Source of the DNA: Alistipes megaguti
Lineage (GTDB): Bacteria; Bacteroidota; Bacteroidia; Bacteroidales; Rikenellaceae
Assembly: GCF_900604385.1 (NCBI RefSeq)
Contig: NZ_LR027382.1
Location: 1,532,001-1,596,000 of the forward strand
Length of the DNA: 64,000 nt
Direction: 5' to 3'
How positions within the stretch are numbered: position 1 is the first letter of the stretch; each line of letters starts with the position of its first letter. The notes under the pieces are model-generated. The model searched no databases. It saw only the letters and a program-made list of their open reading frames with translations, and was not told the origin of the DNA. Positions 43,542-50,848 of the stretch are shown here, piece after piece. Position numbers and translations under genes: made by a program.

Positions 43542-44168
43542 ATGATGGAAACAAAAGCAGTAATATACGCACGAGTATCAACGATAGGACAAGATTATCA
43601 ACGCCAGCTTGCAGAACTGAAAGCGTATGCTTCAAAAATGAACTACAAGGTGGTCAAGGAATTCACAGAAAAGGTTAGCGGAGCAAAAAAGATTGCAGAG
43701 CGAGAGGCTTTGGCGGACCTGCTCAAATATGTAGAGGAGAATAAGGTTGATAAGGTGCTGATCTATGAGTGCAGCCGTTTATCCCGCCGAGCTGTTGATT
43801 TTTTGCAGGTTGTAGAGTATTTGACTGAACGCGGGATTAGTGTATATATTCATCAGAATGGGTTAGAGACACTCTTATCTGATGGCAGTTCCAATCCCAT
43901 AGCCAATTTGGTATTGGGAATTTTGGCGCAGTTCAACAGTATGGAACGCAATCTTATCCGGTCTCGCATGGAAAGCGGGTATCATCATTATAGGCAGAAT
44001 GGTGGTAGAGTGGGTAGGAAGGTTGGCTACCGCAAAAGTGAGGATGAATTGCGCGCACAATACGGTAAGGAAATTCAGTTGTTGAGGAAGAGGCTATCCT
44101 TGCGCAATGTCGCAGCTATTACGGGTACAAGCACAACTACCCTTCAAAAAATCAAGAAAATTATTTAA
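43542..44168 (+). CDS. Small serine recombinase (DNA invertase/resolvase type)
   Basis: 208 residues. Resolvase domain with catalytic Ser in AVIYARVSTIGQDYQRQ (about 6-22), YECSRLSRRAVDFLQ (about 73-87), and a C-terminal helix-turn-helix (LSLRNVAAITGTSTTTLQKI, about 185-204). Close in layout to the Mpi-type invertases of Bacteroides that flip promoters of surface genes. A -7 box TATATTTG (43514-43521) precedes it. I could not find a pair of inverted recognition sites nearby, so its target may be elsewhere. Confidence 0.9.
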   Translation: MMETKAVIYARVSTIGQDYQRQLAELKAYASKMNYKVVKEFTEKVSGAKKIAEREALADLLKYVEENKVDKVLIYECSRLSRRAVDFLQVVEYLTERGISVYIHQNGLETLLSDGSSNPIANLVLGILAQFNSMERNLIRSRMESGYHHYRQNGGRVGRKVGYRKSEDELRAQYGKEIQLLRKRLSLRNVAAITGTSTTTLQKIKKII

Positions 44169-44296
44169 AAATATTAAATATAAATTTGGTTTTTAAAAAT
44201 AAAATTTGTATTTCTACACCAAAGAGTAATTCTATTCTGTTGTTAATCAAATTTAAAAGGATAGTATAACGAAAAAATTACCTGCGTCAATGCAGG

Positions 44297-44352
44297 GAGG
44301 TGCTGCCATCTCGGTGAAAAGAAAAGTCTTGCAATCTATTGACGCAAGAACC
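44297..44352 (+). ncRNA. Candidate structured leader RNA, copy 2
   Basis: Hairpin GAGGTG/CATCTC (44297-44302, 44307-44312), then GGT 44313-44315 pairing with ACC 44350-44352 around a 12-nt strand, hairpin CTTGC/GCAAG (44328-44332, 44344-44348) and one A. Compared with copy 1, GGC/GCC became GGT/ACC and CCTG/CAGG became CTTG/CAAG. Pairing is kept. An upstream TGCGTCAAT (44283-44291) is complementary to bases 44338-44346 in and beside the loop, so a pseudoknot or switch is possible. Confidence 0.6.
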
Positions 44353-44386
44353 AAAGGCTGAAAAATAAAAAGTAATCTATTGTTGA

Positions 44387-44539
44387 ATGATTAAATTCCA
44401 AGATTATGAAAAAGAGTTTAAAGAGTTAGGAATAACGAATAAGGATGACGGCGACGCCATTCTGCAATATATGCAGTTGTTGGCTTTGTACGGCATCGAA
44501 TATTTGAATAAGCAGATAAAAATAGCTGAATATGAATAA
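44387..44539 (+). CDS. 50-aa protein upstream of serine recombinase (unit 2)
   Basis: ATG 44387, stop TAA 44537-44539: MIKFQDYEKEFKELGITNKD, then helix AILQYMQLLALYGIEYLNKQ. Homologous to the 53-aa ORF at 39206 and in the same position relative to leader and recombinase. It overlaps the recombinase ATG at 44532, so translation is probably coupled. Predominantly helical and charged. Function unknown. Confidence 0.7.
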   Translation: MIKFQDYEKEFKELGITNKDDGDAILQYMQLLALYGIEYLNKQIKIAEYE

Positions 44540-45902
44540 TAAAAACTGTATAATATGGACAAGGGTATCAACTAAGTATCAGGAAGAGAATGGCGGTAGC
44601 TTGGACTATCAGAAAGCCATATGCGAAGGATATGCGGATGAGAAAGGTTTTACAATAAAAGGGTATTTCGGCGGAACACATGAATCAGCGAAAACACCGG
44701 GTGTGCTCGTAAGCGCAATGCTGAACGCAGTTAAGAAAGATAAATCAATTACCCACATTCTCGTGTCAGAGTTTGATAGGTTCTCGCGCGACGCAGGGCA
44801 ATCCATCACCATTATCAGCAACCTGACACGAGCAGATGTTATTATAGTCGCGGCAAAGACAGGTATGGATACCTCAACCAAAGAGGGGCGATTGATGGCA
44901 AATTTTAGTTTGTGTACGGCACAATGGGACAATGAAACGCGCACAGACAAATTTGTGGCAGGCAGGAAACATTGCATCGAGAACGGAGTTTGGTGCAGCA
45001 AAGTGCCATTGGGATACACCAAAACAGGCAAGAGTCTCAATTCACAATACAGAATCAATGAAACGGGTCGCTTGATTCAGAAAGCCTTTCAATGGAAATT
45101 GAGGGGAGAACGTAATATAGACATTCAACGACGATTGTCAGCATATGGGTTAAATGTAGATAAAAGGAAACTGCATAAGATTCTAACCAATCCATTCTAC
45201 GCAGGCAAAATCAGGCACAAGATGGTCAAGGAGTTGGTGGACGGAGTACAGGAACCATTGGTTTCTTATCCTCAATTTTTACAGGTACAAGATATTCTAT
45301 CAAATCGCACAGGAGTATATGTGCACCAAAAGGAGACTCCGCGATTCCCCTTGAAACGTCACGTTTTGTGTGCGAAGGACCAGACGCCATTGACAGTTTA
45401 CACAGTCAAGGCAAAGAATTTAGATTATTACAAGTGCAACAAGCAGGGGTGTTGTACCAACGTTTCAGCAAGGAAGCTGCATCAGCGGTACGAAGCGCTG
45501 TTGGCGCGCTATGACATTTCCCAACCTGTCATGCTAATCTTCAAGGATGTGGTGCGGCGCATGATAGAAGAGAGTCATGACGAGCAGATTCAACAAAACA
45601 CGCTGTTGAGGAAGCGCCTGACTGAGTGTGAAAACAAAATGAAGCAATGCAAAGTGAGGTTTGGAATGGGTGAGATAGATGAGGAGGTCTATGAAGCAGC
45701 CATTGAAAACTTGCAGGAAAAGAAGAATGCGATACTTATGGAATTGGAGAAGGTAAAGGGAGATTTATCGAACCTTGCAAAACAGGTGGATGACGTGGTA
45801 GCAATATGCTGTAAATTAGGCGATTTATGGCGTAATTCTGATGCGGATTTGTGCCAAAAAAATCCAAAATCTGCTCTTCCCCAAGGGAATTTTGTGGGAT
45901 AA
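44532..45902 (+). CDS. Large serine recombinase (unit 2), C-terminus out of frame
   Basis: 456 residues. Resolvase domain (about 1-150; catalytic Ser in IIWTRVSTKYQEENGG, SEFDRFSRDAGQS), recombinase domain (about 160-270; RKLHKILTNPFYAGKIRHK), zinc-ribbon-like cysteines (LDYYKCNKQGCCTNVSA, about 297-313) and a coiled coil (about 345-425). This layout marks serine integrases. At the A7 run 45856-45862 the frame is lost. One A fewer continues as QKIQNLLFPKGILWDKETDD to about 46035, as in the unit 1 copy. The catalytic and DNA-binding parts are intact, so it may still work, or slippage may make the full form. Confidence 0.88.
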   Translation: MNNKNCIIWTRVSTKYQEENGGSLDYQKAICEGYADEKGFTIKGYFGGTHESAKTPGVLVSAMLNAVKKDKSITHILVSEFDRFSRDAGQSITIISNLTRADVIIVAAKTGMDTSTKEGRLMANFSLCTAQWDNETRTDKFVAGRKHCIENGVWCSKVPLGYTKTGKSLNSQYRINETGRLIQKAFQWKLRGERNIDIQRRLSAYGLNVDKRKLHKILTNPFYAGKIRHKMVKELVDGVQEPLVSYPQFLQVQDILSNRTGVYVHQKETPRFPLKRHVLCAKDQTPLTVYTVKAKNLDYYKCNKQGCCTNVSARKLHQRYEALLARYDISQPVMLIFKDVVRRMIEESHDEQIQQNTLLRKRLTECENKMKQCKVRFGMGEIDEEVYEAAIENLQEKKNAILMELEKVKGDLSNLAKQVDDVVAICCKLGDLWRNSDADLCQKNPKSALPQGNFVG

Positions 45903-46035
45903 GGAAACGGATGATTATCGAACCATGGAAGAGAATAAAGCTCTTGCTTTATTGCGTTATATATCAGATGAATATAAAAATAAAAAAGAGGACGAATCTG
46001 AAAATTCGTCCTCAACAGTCGCCTTGTGCGGATAA
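45863..46035 (+). pseudogene. Out-of-frame C-terminal segment of the unit 2 recombinase
   Basis: About 57 codons (IQNLLFPKGILWDKETDDYR ... KEDESENSSSTVALCG) that align with the end of the unit 1 recombinase (IQHLAFPEGVEWDKSVQNYR). They follow the A7 run at 45856-45862. Confidence 0.75.
45988..46013 (+). terminator. Terminator hairpin inside the recombinase tail
   Basis: GAGGACGAAT/ATTCGTCCTC perfect 10-bp arms around CTGAAA. A similar weaker hairpin (GGACAAA/TTTGTCC) sits at the end of unit 1 (about 40827-40857). Confidence 0.55.
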
Positions 46036-46301
46036 AGGTACTCCGACACAATAGAAACCTGTCTGTATATCAGAATATTAAGCGAACTTTCAAGGCTTGG
46101 TTACCGCCTTGCCCACCGGTTTTCTGCGCAGCGTTGCATCGCGTCTGTATCTTCCTGTCAGACAATGCAAAAGTAGTGAAAATCCCGGAATTCTCCAAAT
46201 GCGGAAAATTTTGCGGAAGCAGGCGGTTTTTTGTATATTTGGTCCTATAGGTCGAAGGTGGTAGATAGCCGTTCGATTGGATTCGGCCATAAGTTAAGTT
46301 T

Positions 46302-46496
46302 ATGAAAAAGGTTTATATATCAAGATGTCGGTCGGAGTCTGCAACTTCGGATCGGCCAAAACAGCATGACTTGGAACAAGATTACCGGTTGGCAGTCTTG
46401 TCAGCAGCCATTCGGGCTGGGGAAGCAAGTGGCGAAGCAGACGGATTCGATCCCCAACGGCATTTACTGCGGCTGAAAGAGCAACGATTGAGGTAA
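46302..46496 (+). CDS. Possible ParD-like antitoxin fragment
   Basis: 64 codons from ATG 46302. The C-terminal part (LSAAIRAGEASGEADGFDPQ then RHLLRLKEQR) resembles the end of ParD/CopG-type antitoxins (AA(L/I)xxGxxSGE...FD). The N-terminal ribbon-helix-helix is not visible and no ParE-like toxin follows, so this is probably a remnant. Confidence 0.35.
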   Translation: MKKVYISRCRSESATSDRPKQHDLEQDYRLAVLSAAIRAGEASGEADGFDPQRHLLRLKEQRLR

Positions 46497-46732
46497 CTAT
46501 GCCGGTAGTTTATTTATTTAGAGATCTCAGAAATCTGTAATTCTGTAAATCTCTATATCTAGGATTGAATATTTATCCAATTCCGGGGTGATATGGGAGG
46601 TTGTTTCGACAGGTCGGTAGAGGAGGATAAATTTAGCCGCTTATTCTTTTCTCATTCTGATGAGATGAGCAAGGTGTTATATATATCTTTGTATAATTTG
46701 TTTTGTGGAAAACAGTATTCTGAATAGAGTGA

Positions 46733-46864
46733 TTCACTATCCTCGATGGCAAATGCCTTATCGTGGGACTGAACGAGAAGAATGGAGGCCGCCATCAGTC
46801 GTTCGTCGTCGAGAATGAAGACCTCGTGCGTGCGAATGTCTTCGACGAACTCAAAGTGAAATAG
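46733..46864 (+). pseudogene. traN: C-terminal fragment of conjugative transposon protein TraN
   Basis: 43 codons ending TAG at 46862-46864: FTILDGKCLIVGLNEKNGGR then HQSFVVENEDLVRANVFDEL. This is the usual TraN tail of CTnDOT-like elements and lies directly before traO in the native order. The rest of the gene is missing. Confidence 0.75.
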
Positions 46865-46866
46865 CC

Positions 46867-47448
46867 ATGAAGCGGGTTTTAATCATTCTTGTAGCGTCGC
46901 TCGCCCTTTGTGTGGGGCGGGCTGACGCGCAACGATACCTCCCCAAGATGCAGGGCATCGAGCTGAAGGCGGGCATGACCGATGGATTCTACTCGCACGT
47001 GAGCCGTGCTGAAACAGGGTATTATTTCGGAGTTGCGCTCTCGACCTATACCAAAGGTGGCAACAGGTGGGTGTTTGGCGGCGAATACCTGTAACGATAC
47101 AGCCTTATAAGGAGCATCGCATACCGACGGCGCAATTCACGGCAGAGGGTGGGTTTTATTACAACTTCCTCTCCGATGCGCGAAAGATCTTTTTTGTCTA
47201 TATCGGCGGTTCTGCACTTGCTGGATATGAAACGGTAAATTGGGGCGATAAAGTGCTGTTCGACGGTTCGCGTCTTACGGGCAAGGATGCCTTCATCTAT
47301 GACGGGGCGGTGTCCCTCGAAGTGGAAGCCTATCTTGCCGACCGAATTGCCCTCTTGATGAACTTTCGCGAACGATGCTTGTGGGGGTGGCTCTACGGGG
47401 CATTTCCACACGCAATATGGAATCGGCCTTAAATTTATCATTAACTGA
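46867..47448 (+). pseudogene. traO: Conjugative transposon protein TraO, frameshifted
   Basis: Frame 1 (MKRVLIILVASLALCVGRAD, signal peptide, RYLPKMQGIELKAGM, RWVFGGEYL) stops at 47094. The sequence continues in another frame with YKEHRIPTAQFTAEGGFYYN and LAGYETVNWGDKVLFDG to about 47370. A final shift gives IGLKFIIN and TGA at 47446-47448. At least two indels. TraO is an outer-membrane-associated component of the mating apparatus; this copy is dead. Confidence 0.85.
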
Positions 47449-47452
47449 CCGT

Positions 47453-48351
47453 ATGACAATAGATGAGGTACGGCAGTTGCTTTTGGAAATCTTTCTGCAA
47501 CGGCTGGGGTACAATCCGATTATGCAGAAACGAAACGATTTGTGGTACAACGCTCCCTACCGCGAGAAAGGACTCCTTCGTTCAAAGTCAATACGGACAG
47601 GAACGTGTGGTTCGATTTCGGGCTGGGACGTGGCGGCGACATCTTCACCCTTGCCGGAGAGCTTGCAGACAGCTCGGATTTTCTCACGCAGGCGAAATAT
47701 ATCTCTGAGGCGGTGGGCGGGAATTTTGTGCCGCGACCTGCTCCCCGACCTGCAAAGGAGCGGGTTTCCGAACCCGCATTTCAGGCGGTCGAGCAAAGAA
47801 CACTGGATTACAGCGTGCTGAAAGGCTATCTCTCGGAGCGAGGAATCCCCTCCGAAGTAGCCACTCGCCATTGTCGGTAGGTCAGCTACCGCGTACACGG
47901 AAAGCCCTATTTCGCCATCGGGTTTCAGAACGAGTCAGGAGGCTGGGAACTGCGCAGCAGACTGTTTAAGGGGTGCATACCGCCGAAGGATATTCCCCTC
48001 GTGTCGCGGCAAGGGACGCCGACGGATACTTGCGACGTGTTCGAGGGGCTCTTCGATTTTCTTTCAGCCAATACGCTCGGACTGACAGGAGGAAACGATG
48101 CGCTGGTGCTTAATTCGGTCGATAATCTGGACAAGTCGTTCCGCTATCTGGACGTCTACAAGACCATTAATTGCTATCTGGACAATGACGATGCTGGACG
48201 GAAGACATTTGAATCTCTGCGTAACCGATATGCGGATAGAACCATAGATTATTCGAGGGTTTATGCCAACAGCAAAGAACTGAACGGACATCTGCAAATA
48301 AAATTGAGTAAAAAAGTAACGAACAACAGAACATTAAAATTCAGATTATGA
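47453..48351 (+). pseudogene. traP: Conjugative transposon DNA primase TraP, frameshift and stop
   Basis: Starts MTIDEVRQLLLEIFLQRLGY at 47453. A frameshift near 47570 leads to ERTPSFKVNTDRNVWFDFGL (zinc-finger/CHC2-like region), then a TAG stop at 47878-47880 interrupts before VSYRVHGKPYFAIGFQN. The Toprim-like part (NCYLDNDDAGRKTFESL about 48173-48223) and the end at 48351 are in the second frame. Primase role known for family; copy inactive. Confidence 0.82.
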
Positions 48352-48759
48352 GTAAACGTATCAGTATGATAAGATTGGGTGTTTCTTTTTTCATCGGGAT
48401 AGCGGACTGCCTGCTTTCCTCCTGCAACGACGGACGGGGTATTCAGAGGCATATTCGTTCATGGTAGAAACGATGCCTGTACAGACGAAAATCGTAAAGG
48501 GAGAGGCCGCCAAATTCGCTGTGAGTTTAAACGCGAGGGGCGCGGTGACGGGGCGTGGTACACGATTCGCAACTTTCTGCCCGATGGCAAAGGGACGCTC
48601 CGCATGGACGAAGATGAAGATACAGTGTTTCTGTCCAATGATCGCTATCCGTTCGAACGCAAAGAGTTTCGTCTTTACTATACCACCGCTTCGACCGACC
48701 AGGAAACCATTGATATCTACGTCGAGGACACTTTTGAGCAGGTCGTACAACTTCAATAA
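48348..48759 (+). pseudogene. traQ: Conjugative transposon protein TraQ, frameshifted
   Basis: ATG 48348 (MSKRISMIRLGVSFFIGIAD) overlaps the traP stop. A first shift leads to VETMPVQTKIVKGEAA (about 48462), a second near 48515 to QIRCEFKREGRGDGAWYTIR and SNDRYPFERKEFRLYYTTAS, ending TAA 48757-48759. TraQ is a small exported protein of CTnDOT-like elements. Confidence 0.82.
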
Positions 48760-48788
48760 TGAGAACGAAGGGAAAGAATAATATAAAA

Positions 48789-48822
48789 TAAGAAAAACGC
48801 TCCATGCGGAGCGTTTTTCTTA
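48789..48822. terminator. Bidirectional terminator
   Basis: AGAAAAACGCTCC/GGAGCGTTTTTCT arms around ATGC. It lies between the traQ remnant and the GIY-YIG gene on the other strand, whose stop is at 48820-48822. Confidence 0.85.
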
Positions 48823-49230
48823 TTCAACATCGAAATTATCAGGCAAATATTTAACCCGCCCAGAACTTATAATTCTAACAGGATCGTAATTATAACTTTC
48901 CTTACAATGATTGTTTACCGGAGGTTGTGCTTTATAGATACATGCAGCTTCTGCCATATCTAAATTCCGTTTCTCAACCGAGCATACGGAATAATATAGC
49001 TTTTCACCTCTACTTAGCTTCTGCTTCCAATCTTCATAATGTTCATGATTAGTGCTAACACGATCACGAATGTTTTCCGCTTGCCCAATGTATAGCAATT
49101 CATTAATGTAGCAACCTTTTTCAGTGGAAGTCCCCTTATACACAAAATATAACCCAGAATAATCCGGTAAAGTAGCTCCATCTGGATAAAATCCATCAAA
49201 ATCTAATGAAATCGTTCTTCGAATCTTCAT
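48820..49230 (-). CDS. Stand-alone GIY-YIG domain protein
   Basis: 136 residues. The GIY-YIG pair appears as SGLYFVYKG (about 25-33) and LLYIGQAENIRDRV (about 45-58), followed by KRNLDMAEAACIYKAQPPVN (catalytic-Glu/Asn region, about 96-115). Small single-domain nucleases of this type occur on mobile elements and as UvrC-like accessory proteins. AT-rich; the reading frame is intact, in contrast to the tra remnants around it. The substrate is unknown. Confidence 0.8.
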   Translation of the reverse strand: MKIRRTISLDFDGFYPDGATLPDYSGLYFVYKGTSTEKGCYINELLYIGQAENIRDRVSTNHEHYEDWKQKLSRGEKLYYSVCSVEKRNLDMAEAACIYKAQPPVNNHCKESYNYDPVRIISSGRVKYLPDNFDVE

Positions 49231-49309
49231 AATATTAAATTTAGTTTATAGTTATATGATTTGTAAACACAAAAATTGTTCCGTCTGGCAACATATGATA
49301 GAAATGCAT

Positions 49310-49335
49310 ATAATGACAGGTAGTTCTGTCATTAT
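49310..49335. repeat. 10-bp perfect inverted repeat
   Basis: ATAATGACAG/CTGTCATTAT around GTAGTT. It lies just beyond the end of a transposon remnant; may be a terminator or a site left by recombination. Confidence 0.5.
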
Positions 49336-49575
49336 GGCAGACTTTGTGGGTTGCAGAGACTGCTTTCGCCCATGTGACTTGTAATCGGCATATTGCGCAC
49401 TAACCATTTCCTTACATGGGTCATATTGTATTCGGAGGTAATGACCGCCAAGTGTTCGCCTGTTTGCGTGAAGCGCGTGCTTTCGTAGCCGTCTATCCTC
49501 TCTTTGAGCGAGGCCATGCCCTACGCTTCCGCGTCGTCGAAATAGTTGTTCAATGCGCGGATCAGCTCCGCAAAG
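49332..49575 (-). pseudogene. Remnant of a small conjugative-element gene
   Basis: Two overlapping frames read TLIATFAELIRALNNYFDDA (about 49575-49520) and MASLKERIDGYESTRFTQTG then EYNMTHVRKWLVRNMPIT (49517-49332). Together they look like one small helical gene with a shift at the junction. No named family. Confidence 0.4.
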
Positions 49576-49593
49576 GTTGCTATCAATGTCCGG

Positions 49594-49831
49594 TTATTTG
49601 CTGTGTTCTTTTTTCATCGTTCGTCTATTTATATTCAACCATACATCCCGTTTTGCTCGACACTCCTCCAATGTCGGGGCGACGCATGAGAACAATTCGC
49701 CGTCCTTGTCGCGGTTGTCGTATTGACAAAGCTTTTTTTCTGCGTGGGGAAAGAGTGAGGGTAAAATACTTGTGGCGTTCCTCTGCGGTCAGGCAAACCG
49801 ACACTCCGTTTACAGTCTTTTTATTTTTCAT
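49594..49831 (-). pseudogene. DUF3873-like small protein, frameshifted
   Basis: ATG at 49831 gives MKNKKTVNGVSVCLTAEERH, typical of DUF3873 proteins of Bacteroidetes conjugative elements. After about residue 27 the frame is lost at an A7 run, and the conserved part reads on in another frame (CQYDNRDKDGELFSCVAPTL, EECRAKRDVWLNINRR) to a TAA at 49594. Confidence 0.65.
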
Positions 49832-49918
49832 TGTCGTAATCTTTTGGGGTTAAAACTCTGCTTTCATTAGTCTGCGCTCGAAATACTTTGTCCGATCGCA
49901 GGCCTTACGTTGATGCAC

Positions 49919-50107
49919 TCACAGATGATGCACTCCGAAACCGTACATGAAATAGTCGTCGAGTAATACTTGTGTTTTCAGTTTCTCGATGTCTTTGCGC
50001 CGGTTGTTCTCGTTGTCGGCGAAAAGAATCGTGTTCAATAGACGTAAATAAATCTCTGTTGCTTCGTCGCAATAAGGACAAAAAAATGTTTCAATCGTTA
50101 CTTTCAT
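49919..50107 (-). CDS. 62-aa hypothetical protein of conjugative-element type
   Basis: MKVTIETFFCPYCDEATEIY, then helix RRKDIEKLKTQVLLDDYFMY and ending VHHL. A CPYC pair near the N-terminus may bind metal. Intact; found among the tra remnants; function unknown. Confidence 0.55.
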   Translation of the reverse strand: MKVTIETFFCPYCDEATEIYLRLLNTILFADNENNRRKDIEKLKTQVLLDDYFMYGFGVHHL

Positions 50108-50142
50108 AATTCTATGTAATTAAAGTGTTAATAACCAAAATT

Positions 50143-50560
50143 CAGATGACGCACACGAGAAAAATGCCGAACAGAACAATGCACCATATCGTTTGCAATA
50201 CGCTGCATACAAGGCTTTCGACCACTCCAACGGCAAAATAGATCACCCACAGAAAGAGAGCGCAAGGAATGGCAAAAGGGTACGTATGGCTGTTTTGACA
50301 AACGTTACAGGTTTTATGATTTTTGTTTTTTGATGCGGATTTGAGAGTGGAGGGTGTGAGTTTCTTATCTGCCGCTCATTTATCCGACTTTTTTTAATGC
50401 TTTTCGGTCGTTTCGTTTCAGAGGCTTGTCGGTGTATAGGTTCGGATGTACAAGGTTTTTGAGAACAAATACCTCGTGGCCGCAGGGAAGATTTTTCGCA
50501 AAACCACAAGGCTCGACTTTGTTCGTCCGTCAAAACCTCGTAAACATCTTTGTCCCACAA
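50143..50560 (-). pseudogene. Decayed conjugative-element ORFs
   Basis: The frame from 50560 (MWDKDVYEVLTDEQSRALWF) runs to 50243, and another frame from about 50262 to 50150 encodes a hydrophobic tail (WVIYFAVGVVESLVCSVLQT then CIVLFGIFLVCVI) that looks like the end of a small membrane protein beginning IKPVTFVKTAIRTLLP. The frames join near 50255. I read this as two damaged genes. The rest of 50561-50848 shows nothing but a -7 box at 50809-50816. Confidence 0.4.
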
Positions 50561-50808
50561 AGGAAGACTGTAGAGGCGATGGAAAGACTGCGAAAATGGA
50601 GGTAAACGAATTCTTAAGCAGACTCGCGAAAGTAAGAATAGTGCTTACTCTATTTGCAATATAAGCAAAGGAGCCATCATCAGAAAAATAAGAACTCTTT
50701 ATTTCTTGCGAAGCGAAGAATTGTAGGCGTTATATTGTCTGATAGATAAAATGCGCCTTTACATTTTACTTATTTTCCATTTTTCAATAGCTATTAGAAT
50801 AATATAGC

Positions 50809-50816
50809 TATCTTTG
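50809..50816 (+). promoter_or_regulatory. -7 box of the ParB-like/Dam operon
   Basis: TATCTTTG matches TAnnTTTG and lies 33 bp before the ATG of the ParB-like gene. Confidence 0.6.
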
Positions 50817-50848
50817 TATTAAATTCGTTGGATCATATATAGTTGCGT

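Noticed and set aside
43432..43560. Invertible promoter next to the serine invertase
   Set aside because: The only inverted repeat is an ordinary terminator; no pair of recognition sites around the -7 box.
44283..44352. c-di-GMP-I riboswitch or hammerhead ribozyme
   Set aside because: GACGCAAG and GAAA words occur, but the receptor and core sequences required for either are missing.
46090..46290. 66-codon minus-strand frame
   Set aside because: Composition Arg/Cys-rich, no promoter or homology pattern; treated as non-coding. The stretch 46036-46301 otherwise shows nothing I can support, nor does 46497-46732.
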